64,000 nucleotides of DNA from Arthrobotrys musiformis (taxonomy: Eukaryota; Ascomycota; Orbiliomycetes; Orbiliales; Orbiliaceae), in contig JAVHJL010000004.1 in the NCBI GenBank assembly GCA_036971715.1, positions 2,170,001-2,234,000 of the forward strand, read 5' to 3'. The notes beneath the pieces were generated by a model. The model had not been told where the DNA came from, ran no database searches, and worked only from the letters and a program-made list of their open reading frames with translations. Below are positions 12,590 through 24,711 of this stretch, piece by piece (the stretch's first letter is position 1; every line of letters starts with the position of its first letter). The translations under genes and the position numbers were made by a program.

Positions 12590-15259
12590 TGAGGCCTAGA
12601 TCTAGATCAACTTATGGATAAAGAGAATTTTTTTCTTCACGGAATACTACATAGCAAAGAAAAGTGGAAACGAAACTTGAAGTCAATGATTACTTAGTAC
12701 TGATTCATGTCCGTTTGCAAAAGTAGATTGCGGCCATGTCCGTGAGAATAGTGATGTCCTGGAGCTGTCTGACTTGTAGCTTCAAATTCTCTGTGTTAGG
12801 TGTGTATAGCATTCAATATTCACAATACAATCTTAATGTGGAAATGCTTAAACTTCGAACAGATACTCTGACCGTGGGGAGACAATTCTGTCCGACAAAA
12901 CGTTTAAACCAAAATCCACATATTTTTTCCTTACTGACTGGCTATGACCGACGTCATCGGGCGTGTAGGTAGGACGAGCAGATTCATTTTCTCGAATATT
13001 CGGTCGCGTTTATCTGGCGTGATGTCTGAGAAGATATTTTTACATCAAATGCAACGGCGGCCAAAAGCAAACCAACACAACACAACTCAACTGGCGGTAG
13101 TGGCTTGATCACACTAGACTATGGCTTGATCTGGGGCTGGGGAATGTGGTGCGGATTCATTGTCAAAATCGGCTTCTGGAATCCTCGGCTTGCCGAGGAG
13201 AAAGGTTGGTGGACCGAATCGGCTTACGGAATGCCTATGGACGAGGCAATAAAGGCAAGACCCTGTGGAATGCTGCATTCTGGCCCGAGCGACCCCTGTC
13301 CGGCCTCAAGGGTTTCTCATGATTGGGTTCCGGAAAGCTGTCATACATCTTGTTCAACGAATAACGGGCGGGGTTTGATGGCTAACTGCATTACAAGCAG
13401 GGTCATCATTACACGCATTTACGGTTCTGCAGCATGAAATTGGAAGTACTGCAGGAAAACGAGATCTGGTAGTCTCAGGTGATTGGCTATTTCTGCTTGA
13501 GATGGGTGAAGGGAAGAGGGTAGGAAAAAAAACTTTTTTCTGTTGCGATATATCCCGACAACGAAAATATCTCATTCCGAGTATCCCCTTCATCCTAATT
13601 CGGCCCGGGAAAAATTCGAAATTGATTGCATTTCGTACGAAATCCGAACAGTTCAATTTCCGCACGCCGGCACGGGAAATAGCAACAGTAACCAACAGGA
13701 AGTGTTAGGGATTTCGAGAAAAATTGTGATACCTCAAGACAACTGAGGGGGAAAGATCAGATGAAGGGTTTAGTATATATGTCGAGCAGCAGAAGGAGGG
13801 GCGATTTAGTTGGTCGAGCTCTTGAGATCCAAATCACTGCAGACCTAGCTGTTCTTGCATACTCTTGCATAAGTCAAGAATGTCACTTGGGAAAGTTTTC
13901 CAATGAAATCGAGCAACCTCCAAGGAACAAGCGTGATTGATCTCGTGAATCAATCAGCAGCAGGCTTGGGAGCAGGGGACTGAACAGCGCTATGCTATCT
14001 GCGGAAGAAAATTTTCAATGCTTGCTGCGGGATCGATAAGAATTATGTGCCTATGATCGTCGACAGGCTACGGCCAGAGCTGCGACGGGCGCATTTTCCA
14101 GACGGGAAGATGGCTATGGGCTTGGAAGTTCGATCGAAGGTACCACCGGCGAACAGTGCACATACAAAACACAAGCACGGTACGACGGAAGGGTACGTCA
14201 GGCGACCATCATCAAGATTGGAGTTAGGGCACAAGCGAAGAGCTGCCCGTGGGCTGCGCATCGAAATTCGAGCGGCGGCGAAAATTTTTTCTTCTGTCGG
14301 CATCGACATGAGCATTGCATTTCGCAGTATCAACCTGTCGCAAATATCTCATCCTTCCACAGGAAAAAGAATAACCCACGACATCTCCCTTGAAGCCAAC
14401 TTGATCACAAGGAACTTCCTAACCCCGTTCGAAGATATTGCAGCCAAGCTCGACACTAGCAAACCTGTTACTCGCAATAACTGCAGTAATTTACAAGCCT
14501 AATACATTTTCCAAACCTCTTTCGGACCAAGTGTGCAGCGCAGCGCAGCTGAGAAACCGAAGCGTGGGAAAACACGCATCGCTTCATCTCGCATCCACCC
14601 TTTTATGGACACCTCGACCAGGAAAGGTAAAAATAATAAACTCCTTCCCCAATCAGAAAAAATGGGCAGTGTCAGGGAAATAACCAAATGACTAACGCCT
14701 CATTCCCTTTGTTGCTCATCCACTCGTTCAGTCTTTTCCTTCACCAACTTCCATCATCACCACCACCACCAGAGTAACGGTTGGGCAGTCGTTGTTGAGG
14801 ACCGACTTCGCTTTGCCCCAACTACGTACGACCGTGCAGATTCGGCAAACCGTCGTCACCGGTTGCCATCGACAAATTTAAACCGGTTGTCTGCGGGGCT
14901 TCTCGGAATACGCCCCCTTAAACATCAAACACGACTTTCAACACCAACATTCCTTTGAGATACATTTCTGTTACGACGAGACGCTCCTTTTTTGTTTTAT
15001 TGTTTAAGTACTGGTACTGTCTTTCCTTTAGAAAATCGCGATTCACGAACTAGAAAAAAAAAAAAAAAAAGCCCAGAGGACTACCTATTCTATGAAGATA
15101 GTTCCGAGGACGGTGTCCTTACAAAATTCTGTCTAGTATTGTCAGGGGGCTTTCCTAGTCCCCGACTTCACCGTCGTCAAAATTACGAAACTCGGGAGCC
15201 GCGGGGGCGTGTCGATTGACCGTCAACGCGTGAAGTCGAGCGAACTCCGGTTAGAAGCG
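12590..15259. other. Intergenic DNA and 5' leader of the coiled-coil gene
   Basis: No gene supported. The last 500 bases before 15260 are pyrimidine-rich with an A16-like tract near 15055-15070, as expected of a fungal promoter and long 5' leader. Open frames at 13100-13440 and 14043-14500 overlap on opposite strands and look random. Confidence 0.45.
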
Positions 15260-18200
15260 ATGCCGGTTGTCCAGCATCGCTCACGAAGGTTGTCGACTTC
15301 CTCAAATACAGATGACTTGCATGCGGAAATAGATTCGCTGCAGGCGCAGCTGGATACGACGCAGTCAAACCTTGGAACACTCCGAGGCACAAACAACCGT
15401 TTGAACGATCGTGTCCAGAAACTCGAAGCACAGCTCGACGACAATGCTGTGCATGTGCAAACACAGGAGAAGGACATAAACTCCTTGCGACGACAGTTAC
15501 GAATAAGTGGCGCCGAGATAACGAGGTTACGAACAGAGAGAGAGGTTTTAGAGAAGGATTATGAAAGCGTTCAGAAAGATGTTGTGCGCGAGCAAGAGGA
15601 GAGGAGAAAGCTTATGGAAAAGATTGCGGAGCTAGAAGAGCAGGTGGCTTCAGCACTTCACTTACATGTCGTGTCGAGCAACAGAGTGGGAAGCTCTGGA
15701 GGCAATTCGGACAAGAAAAGGCCGACATCATGGCTGGATTTGAGTGCGAAACTGCGAGAAACGGAGAACGAGCTTGATGCTGTTCAGCAAGAGCGAGATT
15801 GGCTAGAGGGGCAGTTGGAGAAATTTATCCATGCGAAAGATGCTCTGGATAGCAATTTCAGCATTCAGAATTTACGCACCCGGACTAGCATGACCTCTAT
15901 AGCAGAAAGCGCGCGCAGCTACACGAGCAGCCGACGAAGCAGTACTTCCTCGCACGGGCTGGTAAACAAACAATCTCTAGGCCAGGAACTAGGTTTGGAA
16001 TGGAATGGAGAGTACGACTCAGATGCCGATTCCGATGGTTCTGGTGACTCCGACTCTACAGAGCGAGCGGATAACGAATCCGAAGCGGAGAATAACCTAA
16101 CCGTTCCACGGATAGTAGCCGATGACGACACTGCCTCAGTTGCCTCTTCGTCAAAGCGTAGTCTAAAGGATTTCGCCTTGAGATTAGACACCTCTGGCCG
16201 CCCGTATCGGGGACGGTCCCGGGCCCAGTCTGGGGCCTCGCAGCGCGCTCCATCAATTGCAGCATCCATTCGATCTCGAATGTCCGCTCGAAGCATACGT
16301 CCCGGTAGTCGACTATCCAGTTTAGATGATATACCTCCTCCTCCCGTTACAGCCACCGCCGTATTCCACGAGATCGAACGCCAGCACGATGCCAAGGTTT
16401 CTAAATTACAAAACGACATTGTGACCCTCAGTACGGATTTGCAGGGGGAAATCGAGATACTCCAACAGGAAGTCAATGCAGCGCGAGAGGAGAGGGATGT
16501 CTGCGTTCTAGAGATTCAGAAGTTGAGCACGGAGCTTAGTGTCGCTAATGCACGCCACGAAGACTCTATAGCAGCGCTCGAGGCCCGCCATGTCGAATCT
16601 GTGGCGGCACTCGAAGCCCGCCATGAGGAATGTATAACGGAGGTTGAATCCCGCCATAAAGATTCTGTGATGGCAATTGAAACCCGCCATCAAGACTCTA
16701 TCACGGCGCTCGAGGCCGCGCTCGCTGCTGCAGAAGCTGCAAAGGAGCAGGCTAAAGCAGACCTACAAGTTCTGCCACCACTGCCTGCTCCTGTTATGGA
16801 GGTCCCCGTGGTCGAAGAGGTCAAGGAGGTAAAGGAAATTGGTATCCAAACCGATTTCTATGAGCCCGAACCTGTTTCAAGTGCTCGCGAACTTTTAGAA
16901 CCTGCCGTTCCTGAAATTCTTGAGGAGTTGACCGAGGTTACTGAAGCGCCTGAAGAAATTATTCCTGAGGAGCAGGCAGATGCTATGACGGTCATCGAGG
17001 TTCCGGCTCCAGCTGAGGCCCCCGTGATTCCGGAAACACCGGAACCACCAGTTAGCCACTTTACTGCAGCCTTGGAAGCTGAAATTGCTACGCTCAGGGA
17101 TCAAGAGCAGCTCCGGTTGGCCGACAACCTGAAACTGAAATCGGAAATCGATGTTTTAACTCGAGATCTAAGGGAGAAGGATACGTTGCTGCGAGCTGAA
17201 GTTGTTAGGCTTGAAAGCCATCTGGATGAGCTTATTCGAGACAACCGCAATATGAAGGACGATGCCGAAATCAATCACTATAAAGTCGAAAATCTTGCAG
17301 ACGAGCTGGATCGAACCCGAGAGTTGCTTCAAATCCAAGCAGGTGAAAGACGTGAGTTTATGGAGGAAATAGAGCAGCTCAGGGCGCGAAATAGGGAGCT
17401 GGAACTTCAAATGCGCATTCGCCTGGCCACTCCGTCTCCGGTACCTCAAGAGGGTCCGGATGAACGTTCAGCCGCCGATATGGCCTCTTTTGCATTCCCT
17501 CTGAAGGATTCTTCCAGCGCAAAATCAGATTTCGAGGATACCCTAGACAGGTCGGACGATGAATTTGCCCTTGTGTCTGATTCGGAATCGGACGTTCCGC
17601 CGCCTGTTCCAATCCAGACCAAACATAAACGACGTAAATCTAGCTCTGGGAAACATAAACGGCATCATTCTAAAAGAGAGAAGAGGAAGGAGAAGGAGAA
17701 GGAGAAGGAGAGAGATAGAGAGGAGAGAGTGGAAATCACGAAAGACACGCCAACTCCTCGGAAACACTCACACTCGAAGCAATCCTCCGTATCCAAAATT
17801 CCTACTGCCTCCAAGATACCATCAGCTACCAAATCAACGAGGAAGAGCATGACATTACCAAGGTCTATTTCAGCACAATTGCCGCCACCACCAAAGTCAC
17901 CTAAATCACCCCTCACGCCACCCCCGGAGCCACGATATGAACACGAGTCTCGCGAATCTGCCCACGAACAACCGCGAGCGCGGCCATCAACTCTAGCTCT
18001 GAAAATCCCTCGGCCTAGTATCAGTTTCCGTGGCGCGCAAACGCCGGTCGAACCCCCACCTGACAAAACCTACTGGAAGGATCTTATGGTAGGGGGCTAC
18101 TCTATGCCACCACATGAGTACAATAAGCATCGTCGCGATATGCGAAATTTCCACAAGAATATGCAAATTAAGGTCACGGCAAAGGGGGTCGAAACGAAAG

Positions 18201-18370
18201 GACGAGTCGGAACTGGAGCTGGATTCGGCGTTGGCAACTACGCAGATGAACCAGAACTCAAACCCGTCTCAAAGAAGAAGATCCCTAAACGTAGGACTTC
18301 CTTCTCTGATGACGAAACGTACACCCACAAAGAGAGGGGTGGGTGGCTCTCTGGAGTTTTCCGCAAATAA
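15260..18370 (+). CDS. Large coiled-coil protein with basic C-terminal tail
   Basis: Uninterrupted 1036-residue protein from the first ATG in frame (the frame is open 17 codons further upstream but without ATG). Order of regions: a basic N terminus (HRSRRLSTSS); a long heptad coiled coil at about residues 25-210; a Ser/Arg-rich and then acidic stretch (about 220-310); a second coiled coil from about 380; five 11-residue repeats at 428-485; an acidic Glu/Pro-rich segment (about 500-590) holding EIGIQTDF; a further coiled coil (about 600-720); then a Lys/Glu-rich KEKEKEKERDREE stretch, proline-rich segments, and a conserved-looking C terminus with TYWKDLMVGGYSMPPHEYNK and GGWLSGVFRK. No enzyme domain is visible. 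This layout suggests a structural or scaffold protein of the cytoskeleton, septum or nuclear envelope, but the function is unknown. Confidence 0.88.
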   Translation: MPVVQHRSRRLSTSSNTDDLHAEIDSLQAQLDTTQSNLGTLRGTNNRLNDRVQKLEAQLDDNAVHVQTQEKDINSLRRQLRISGAEITRLRTEREVLEKDYESVQKDVVREQEERRKLMEKIAELEEQVASALHLHVVSSNRVGSSGGNSDKKRPTSWLDLSAKLRETENELDAVQQERDWLEGQLEKFIHAKDALDSNFSIQNLRTRTSMTSIAESARSYTSSRRSSTSSHGLVNKQSLGQELGLEWNGEYDSDADSDGSGDSDSTERADNESEAENNLTVPRIVADDDTASVASSSKRSLKDFALRLDTSGRPYRGRSRAQSGASQRAPSIAASIRSRMSARSIRPGSRLSSLDDIPPPPVTATAVFHEIERQHDAKVSKLQNDIVTLSTDLQGEIEILQQEVNAAREERDVCVLEIQKLSTELSVANARHEDSIAALEARHVESVAALEARHEECITEVESRHKDSVMAIETRHQDSITALEAALAAAEAAKEQAKADLQVLPPLPAPVMEVPVVEEVKEVKEIGIQTDFYEPEPVSSARELLEPAVPEILEELTEVTEAPEEIIPEEQADAMTVIEVPAPAEAPVIPETPEPPVSHFTAALEAEIATLRDQEQLRLADNLKLKSEIDVLTRDLREKDTLLRAEVVRLESHLDELIRDNRNMKDDAEINHYKVENLADELDRTRELLQIQAGERREFMEEIEQLRARNRELELQMRIRLATPSPVPQEGPDERSAADMASFAFPLKDSSSAKSDFEDTLDRSDDEFALVSDSESDVPPPVPIQTKHKRRKSSSGKHKRHHSKREKRKEKEKEKERDREERVEITKDTPTPRKHSHSKQSSVSKIPTASKIPSATKSTRKSMTLPRSISAQLPPPPKSPKSPLTPPPEPRYEHESRESAHEQPRARPSTLALKIPRPSISFRGAQTPVEPPPDKTYWKDLMVGGYSMPPHEYNKHRRDMRNFHKNMQIKVTAKGVETKGRVGTGAGFGVGNYADEPELKPVSKKKIPKRRTSFSDDETYTHKERGGWLSGVFRK
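16544..16714 (+). repeat. Five 33-base (11-residue) hendecad repeats
   Basis: Within the coiled-coil gene, the Arg-His pair (CGCCAC/CGCCAT) recurs at exactly 33-base steps: 16553, 16586, 16619, 16652 and 16685. The protein unit is ALEARHxxSIx with variants. Eleven-residue repeats form right-handed or straight coiled coils, unlike the heptads around them. Confidence 0.9.
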
Positions 18371-20910
18371 TAAAGGTTCCGAGTACACTAATATTTCTTA
18401 ATTTGTTTTAGCGGCTTCGATTTTCTTTCCTTTTATATTATTTTCGCGATAAAGGTTTGCATACCAGGTGTTTGAATGGTTTACTTTCTCCACACTTATT
18501 TTTCCTTATTTCCTTTTTTTAATGTTCTAAATATCACAAAGGGGTTTCCCTTCAAAATACCCAATATCGTCAGATCTATTTCTTTGAATACCCATGGTTC
18601 TGGGCCTATCCTTTTTTTTTTTTATTTCCTTGTTTTTATCTTCATGTTTTCTTCTATCGGGTAAGGGTCAGTTCATGTTTTGTTTTTGGGGACTTTGGGG
18701 CTTGGGGAAAGGACTGACTGCGTTTTCTTATTGGGTTTGAAATTTCAAATTATATACACACCTTGGTACTAACCACGGGTGGGGAGGTCGGGATAGCGTT
18801 GTGCTTTTTCAGGGAGTTGAAATTCTTGTCGTCGATGCTTATATCTTGTCTTTGTGGAGGCGCAACGGCATTCTTCCCGTCTTTTTCCATCTTTTTCTCT
18901 TGTACATATTCCTACACGACAGTATACCCTTGACTATACCGATTGTACTCTCCTATCTGTTTTTTTCTCCTTCATTTCTTTCCAATTATGCTGGTCCTGT
19001 TTTTCCTTATCATTGTTTAATATCGCGCTTTTACTTACGGGCTTCTGACATGTTGCAGATTTGCTCTTTACCCTCTACCTAACATTATGGGATCGGGTTC
19101 AGCTCAGCTATTATTTCATAATATTTTGTCTATCAAATTGCAACATGCGAAGCATGAAATTTGACGTTATATGTTGCATTACACACTACAATCCTGTAAC
19201 TTAATATGAAGCGCATTCTTTGTTACAACTTGTTATTATACAATATACTGGATCTACGGAGGGGCTGGCTTACCCTCGAGCTCTTCAAACTCAATACCTG
19301 ACAGGTCTGGTCTGCGGCCGTATCAATTGATCAACCTGATATCATCCTTGCCAAAAACGGTCTCCCTAGTCATATATTTCGACCTTATATCTCCCGACGG
19401 AATAATGATTCGGAATTTCACAGGCGTATTCTCAATAAACCTGTCTCTTGGCGCTTGATCAGCAATCTGGGACGCGAACATAGTGCATCCGACGTACCCG
19501 ATGGAATCCATGCTCTGAAAATCCCAAGATTCTCGCGCTTTTAGCCGACTAAAATGTTAGGGGATCCTTCGTATGGTTTCTCGCGCGTCATTCAAGGGGA
19601 TCCTTTCTTGCAGTTGTAGCTGCTGCAATTTTCCGAGTGTTATGACCTTCGATATATTAATAAGGATTTATATTTATACACCTCATATATTCTTCTTGTC
19701 CCAAGCATGCAATGGATTACTGCTAGCCAAATTACCGGCATTGACAGCGACAGAAAACAGCTCTTAAATCTCGATTCCCCATCTACAGCGCTATACATTC
19801 ACTTCCTCTTGCTTGGCTCCTTTCTTTCAACTACCTAACCTTTACCTAAAATTCCAACTTACCTTTTAGAATTCGTAGAAATTCACGAAGCTTCAGATCT
19901 AGCTTGAAGATTAGTGGAGACTATATATCCGGCTAAATACAAACACTTACCGATCAAAACACGATACAAAAACCTACGCGGGGCCGTTCAAGCGGGCTTG
20001 GTTACATACTATCCAAGTCGATAATTGAAGTGGCGTTCAGAGTCAAGTATCTTGGAAAGCCTTTTTGCCTGAAAATCTAGTATAATCTAGAAATATAGTT
20101 TCTTGGACGTCTTGACTGACAGGTGCCTAAACTCACGCTTCGCAATGAGGCGGCGCCTTCCGATAATGACGAGACATGCAGGAACGTTCGCTCCAGATTT
20201 AAAGTCGTAAAAGTGCGCAACTTTTGCTGTCGATATGTCTTTCAGCCTACAGTTTCTCCGCATGGCGTTTTCGGCTGGAATTTTCAATTCTGCCGGTGCT
20301 ACTACATTTAGCCCCGAACACCCCGGTCGATATAAGTAGCACAGGCCAATCGCAAATTCCAGCTTCGAGAACATAAACTTGCAGATCCCACGAACTCACG
20401 AATTACGGCTATTGAGCAGCCGTACCCTCGATCCGTAGCAGCATCCATCATCGGAACCTGGATAAATGCAGTCGTTGACATGGTCCACCATGGTAATAGC
20501 TTCAACACGTTTCTCTAGATTAGGCAATGCTCTCCATCGATTTTCTCACTAATTGTGAAATTAGCTCCAGGAGTTCCATGATCTGGGGTAATGAACATAC
20601 AGTCATTCAACCGGCCCTTCTACTGCCCTTGCTGAAAGATCGTAGCTTTCTCTTCACAAAGAAAAGCTAATTAATAAGAAAAACGAACTTTTTCTTTTGT
20701 GACAAGGTTCAGGGTCTTGTGTAGAGGGTTTTCGCCCAAGGATAGACACAAGAGTGACCAGCGGATATGTTGTCGTAGTTCCGTGAGAGCTTCCAATGGA
20801 AGTATAAAAGATGGGGAGACCGTTGGTTCCCTCTGCAAGGGTTTCTTCTAATCCTCAGCGACATCGCGATATCGATAGATACTGTGGTTCTTCGAATCAC
20901 CAATTGCATC
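18371..20910. other. Intergenic region before the GH115 gene
   Basis: The first part is the T-rich 3' flank of the coiled-coil gene. Around 19683-20480 on the minus strand there are several short protein-like open pieces flanked by splice-like signals, which I could not join into a complete gene (see findings). The last 110 bases carry the TATA box of the GH115 gene. Confidence 0.45.
20803..20810 (+). promoter_or_regulatory. TATA box of the GH115 gene
   Basis: TATAAAAG, a textbook TATA element, 101 bases before the start codon at 20911. This spacing suits a short 5' leader in a regulated fungal gene. Confidence 0.55.
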
Positions 20911-23900
20911 ATGCGGCGCTTTCTTGATATTGTGCGCGTAGCGGCCATTGCTTTGGTTAGCAGTAGCCTTGTCAATGCACTCGGACAGACTCCAGTTGTA
21001 GGATTTACATCCTCTCGAGGAAGTATCCAACTAGCGGGACCTGATGACAATGCTATCATTGTTCTTGACGGCCGAGGTTTGTACTCAACATTTCAATTTC
21101 GACATTGAGAACTCACACCTGTCTTTGTAAAGTAGACTGGTCAACCCATCTAGGCTAATGGCTAACTCAATTCTCTACTGTTTAGACTGGCCGGGTGTCA
21201 TAAGAGCAGGAAAGGACCTCGCCGCTGACTTTGGAAGAGTAACCGGGACCGACCTCGACTACCATGTTCAAAATACAACAAAGGGTCTCCCAAAAACCCA
21301 ATTCGCCATTATCATCGGAACAATCGGCAAGTCAGCCTTCATTGACGGACTTATCGCAAAAGGAGACTTGGATGTTTCCAAGATTAACGGAACCTGGGAA
21401 TCATACACCACCCAGCTCCTCCTCCGCCCCGCAACTGCTCCAGGAATCCACAAAGCCTTGATCATTGCCGGCTCTGACAAGCGCGGTACGATCTTCGGCG
21501 CCTATGACCTCTCTGAACAAATCGGCGTTTCTCCATGGTACTGGTGGGCAGATGTCCCAACTGTTAAGCGGACTAACATCTATGCATTGGATGTTGACCG
21601 CGTTCAGAAGTCACCGTCTGTTAAGTATCGTGGTCTCTTCTTGAACGACGAGCAGCCCGCTCTCACCGGCTGGGTTAATGCCAAGTTCCCACGTGGAAAG
21701 TATGGACCTGGTTTTAATAAGGAGTTCCACTCCAAGGTCTTTGAGCTCTTGCTGAGACTCAGAGCCAATTATTTCTGGCCAACTACTTGGAATTCCATGT
21801 TTGCTGTGGACGATCCGGAAAATCAATATACCGCTGACTACTACGGTATTGTTATGGGAGCTTCCCATACCGAGCCCATGGCCAGCTCCACCAAGGTGAG
21901 TCAAGAATGATAAAGTATGTACACTTCAACGTTAAATGTTGACGATATGCTATAGGAATGGAACACACTCGGAAATGGTACATGGGACTTTTCCACCAAC
22001 GACAAGAACATTGTTGACTTTTGGTATAAGACCATCCGTCGCGCAAAGCCTTGGGAAAATCTTATCACAATGGCTATGCGCGGAAATGGTGACACTGCTC
22101 TTGACAATCCTAACCATATTGCTTTGCTTGAGAGGGTTATCGCCAAGCAGCGACAAATCATTGACGAAGTCTTTGATGTTTCGGTCGATAAGGTCCCCCA
22201 GATGTGGTGCTTGTATAAGGAAGTCCAAGGATATCCTGAGCAAGGATTGTCTGTTCCTGAAGATATCACCTTCTTGTGGGCTGATGACAACTGGGGTAAT
22301 GTTCGCCGTCTGCCAATTGGGGATGAAACTGGCAGGAAGGGTGGCGCTGGTGTCTATTACCACTTCGACTACGTTGGTGACCCGCGAGACTACAAGTGGA
22401 TCGATACTGTCTCGCTTGCGCAAACTTACCAACAGATGAAGTTGTCCTATGACCGTGGTGCCGACAGAATTTGGATTGTCAACGTTGGAGACTTGAAGAC
22501 CCTCGTAAGTTCTCCTCTATGAAGAAAAATTGTTATATTATAGTGGTTTATGTCCTGACACAACGGCCCTCAATACCAGGAAACTCCAATTGACTTCTGG
22601 TTCGCAATGGCTTATAACGTTACATCCGTTACATCGATCGGTATCAACGGCTATCTGGAGCAATTCGCCACTAAGACTTTCGGGGCACAATACGCCAAGG
22701 AAATCGCTGGTCTTTTGGAGAGATATTCTTTCTTGACTGCCAGGAGAAAGTACGAGTTGCTCGAATCTGGTATCTACAGCGTCGTCAACTACAGAGAAGC
22801 GGAGACTGTCCTTGCCGAGTGGAAGGATCTTTCTGACAGAGCCGAGGCTTTGTACAGCAAGATTCCTGAGGAATACAAACCAGCCTTTTTCCAACTTGTC
22901 TCGCACAAGGCTAAGGCCGGGTATATCGTTTACGATATTTATATCAACATTGCCAGAAACCAAAGATATGCTGCCCAGAGGAGAAACTCCGCCAATTACC
23001 TTACCTCTTATGTCCAGAAGAGGTTCCAAGAAGACTTTGATTTGCAAAAGCAGTGGGACGAACTTCTTGATGGGAAGTGGATTCACTTCTTGGACCAAAC
23101 CCACTTCGGGTACAACTACTGGTAAGACCTTAGATCCCACAGTCTTCCGATTTGCACGTTTAATAAGATCCATACTAAATACTAATTGAATATATATAGG
23201 CAACAACCCATGCGAAATACCATTGGTGGCCTTTCGTTTGTTCAGTTCCCACAGAACTCCCTTGCGGGTGCCCTCGGTGTGGCTGGAGAAGGCAGCAACG
23301 GCTCTATCCCTGGAGACGATAACAACAATGCCGGATCCTTCAACAACAATACTATCGTCCTCCCAGTCTTGGATACTTACAATGCTTTTGGGTCTCGATG
23401 GATCGAAATCTTCAACAAGGGAAATGAGCCGTTTAACTTTACCATCAAGCCACACAACCCATGGATCAAGGTTTCCCAGTCTACAGGAACCGTCCTCCCA
23501 TCCCAAACAAGCAACACTGATATCAGAGTTGAGCTTTCCGTTGACTGGGCCAACGCACCAGCTGGATACAATATCGCCTTCATTGACATCGAGTCTTCCG
23601 CACCGTACGGAGACTTCAACATGCCATCTATCCACTTGCCAATCAGCAAGACCGCGGTATCTTTAGGGTTCAAAGGGTTCGCAGAGTCTTCTGGCTACAT
23701 CTCAATTGAAGCTGAGCACGCTACTAGAAAGAGCTCTGCTTATGAAGTCATCCCTGGTTTCGGCCGAACTAAGTCTGGTGTCCAACTCAAGGACAATACA
23801 GCGAGCACACAAAGCGCCCCAAGCGGCCCCTCTCTAGAATATGATATCTACACTTTCAGCTCACCGTCCAAGGGTACCAATATCACTGCCTACTTCGGTA

Positions 23901-24199
23901 CCGGATTGAACAACTATCCCGGCCGACCCCTCAGATACGCTATTGCTATCGACGATCAGACTCCTCAGGTGGTCAAGTATGTTCCTGACGAGAGCTCTCC
24001 AGGAAATCTTCCACCAGAATGGCTTATTGCTGTTGCAAACAATATCTGGACATACAAGACCACCCACACTGTAGCACCAGGCAAGCACACTCTTAAGTTC
24101 TGGGCTCTCGAGCCTGGTGTCGTGCTTGAGAAGCTAGTCATTGACCAGGGCGGCGTGGTTCCTAGCTACTTGGGACCTCCAGAAAGCAAGATTTTGTAA
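20911..24199 (+). CDS. GH115 xylan alpha-1,2-glucuronidase
   Basis: Secreted glycoside hydrolase family 115 enzyme, 988 residues in five exons: 20911-21076, 21186-21895, 21956-22504, 22580-23121 and 23200-24199. All borders are GT-AG and in phase. The family removes (4-O-methyl-)glucuronic acid from internal or terminal xylose of glucuronoxylan. A signal peptide (VRVAAIALVSSSLVNA) precedes the mature chain. Family blocks in order: RAGKDLAADFGRVTG, GVSPWYWWADVP, KYRGLFLNDEQPALTGW, LLLRLRANYFWPTTW, DYYGIVMGASHTEPM, MAMRGNGDTAL, then the C-terminal beta-rich GH115 domain with YISIEAEHATRK and a PGKHTLKFWALEPG segment. The length matches fungal members (about 950-1000). The exon 1 border was chosen because it restores GRDWPGVIRAGKD. 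No partner xylanase is nearby. Confidence 0.95.
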
Positions 24200-24711
24200 A
24201 TCCTGTAAATATAAACCGTAATATATAATATGTAAAGATAGCAAAATAAAAATATGTACTGTAGCTGCACTGCAGCCTAAACAAACCACTTTCTCATAAG
24301 ATGATTGCCCTAATATACGCGCATTGTGCATACACAGGTAGCTATAGAAGGACTACCTACCGAGCCGCTGACGGCAGGAAGTTATCTGTACAGGTACTGA
24401 CCTGCCCGTACTCTTTTTTGAAACATTGTGACTAGCATTATGGATCAGAGTGTGCGGTACGGGATCTACAGTTGAGCCATTTACCTGGTTATAATTAACC
24501 GGTGTAAATTTGCCTGGAACCCAGGCCCTAACTATAGCCAGGGCTGGGTAGTGTTGTCTTCCAAAATCCAACATAAACTAGTCTCGTGTTACACTAGCCA
24601 ACGACACTACAAAGACCACACGACTACGTTCCACGACACGTATATATCTCGACCTCCATCGAAAAGTTCCAAGTATCTCTCGTTTGTACTGTTCTCAACC
24701 CGAAGACCATA

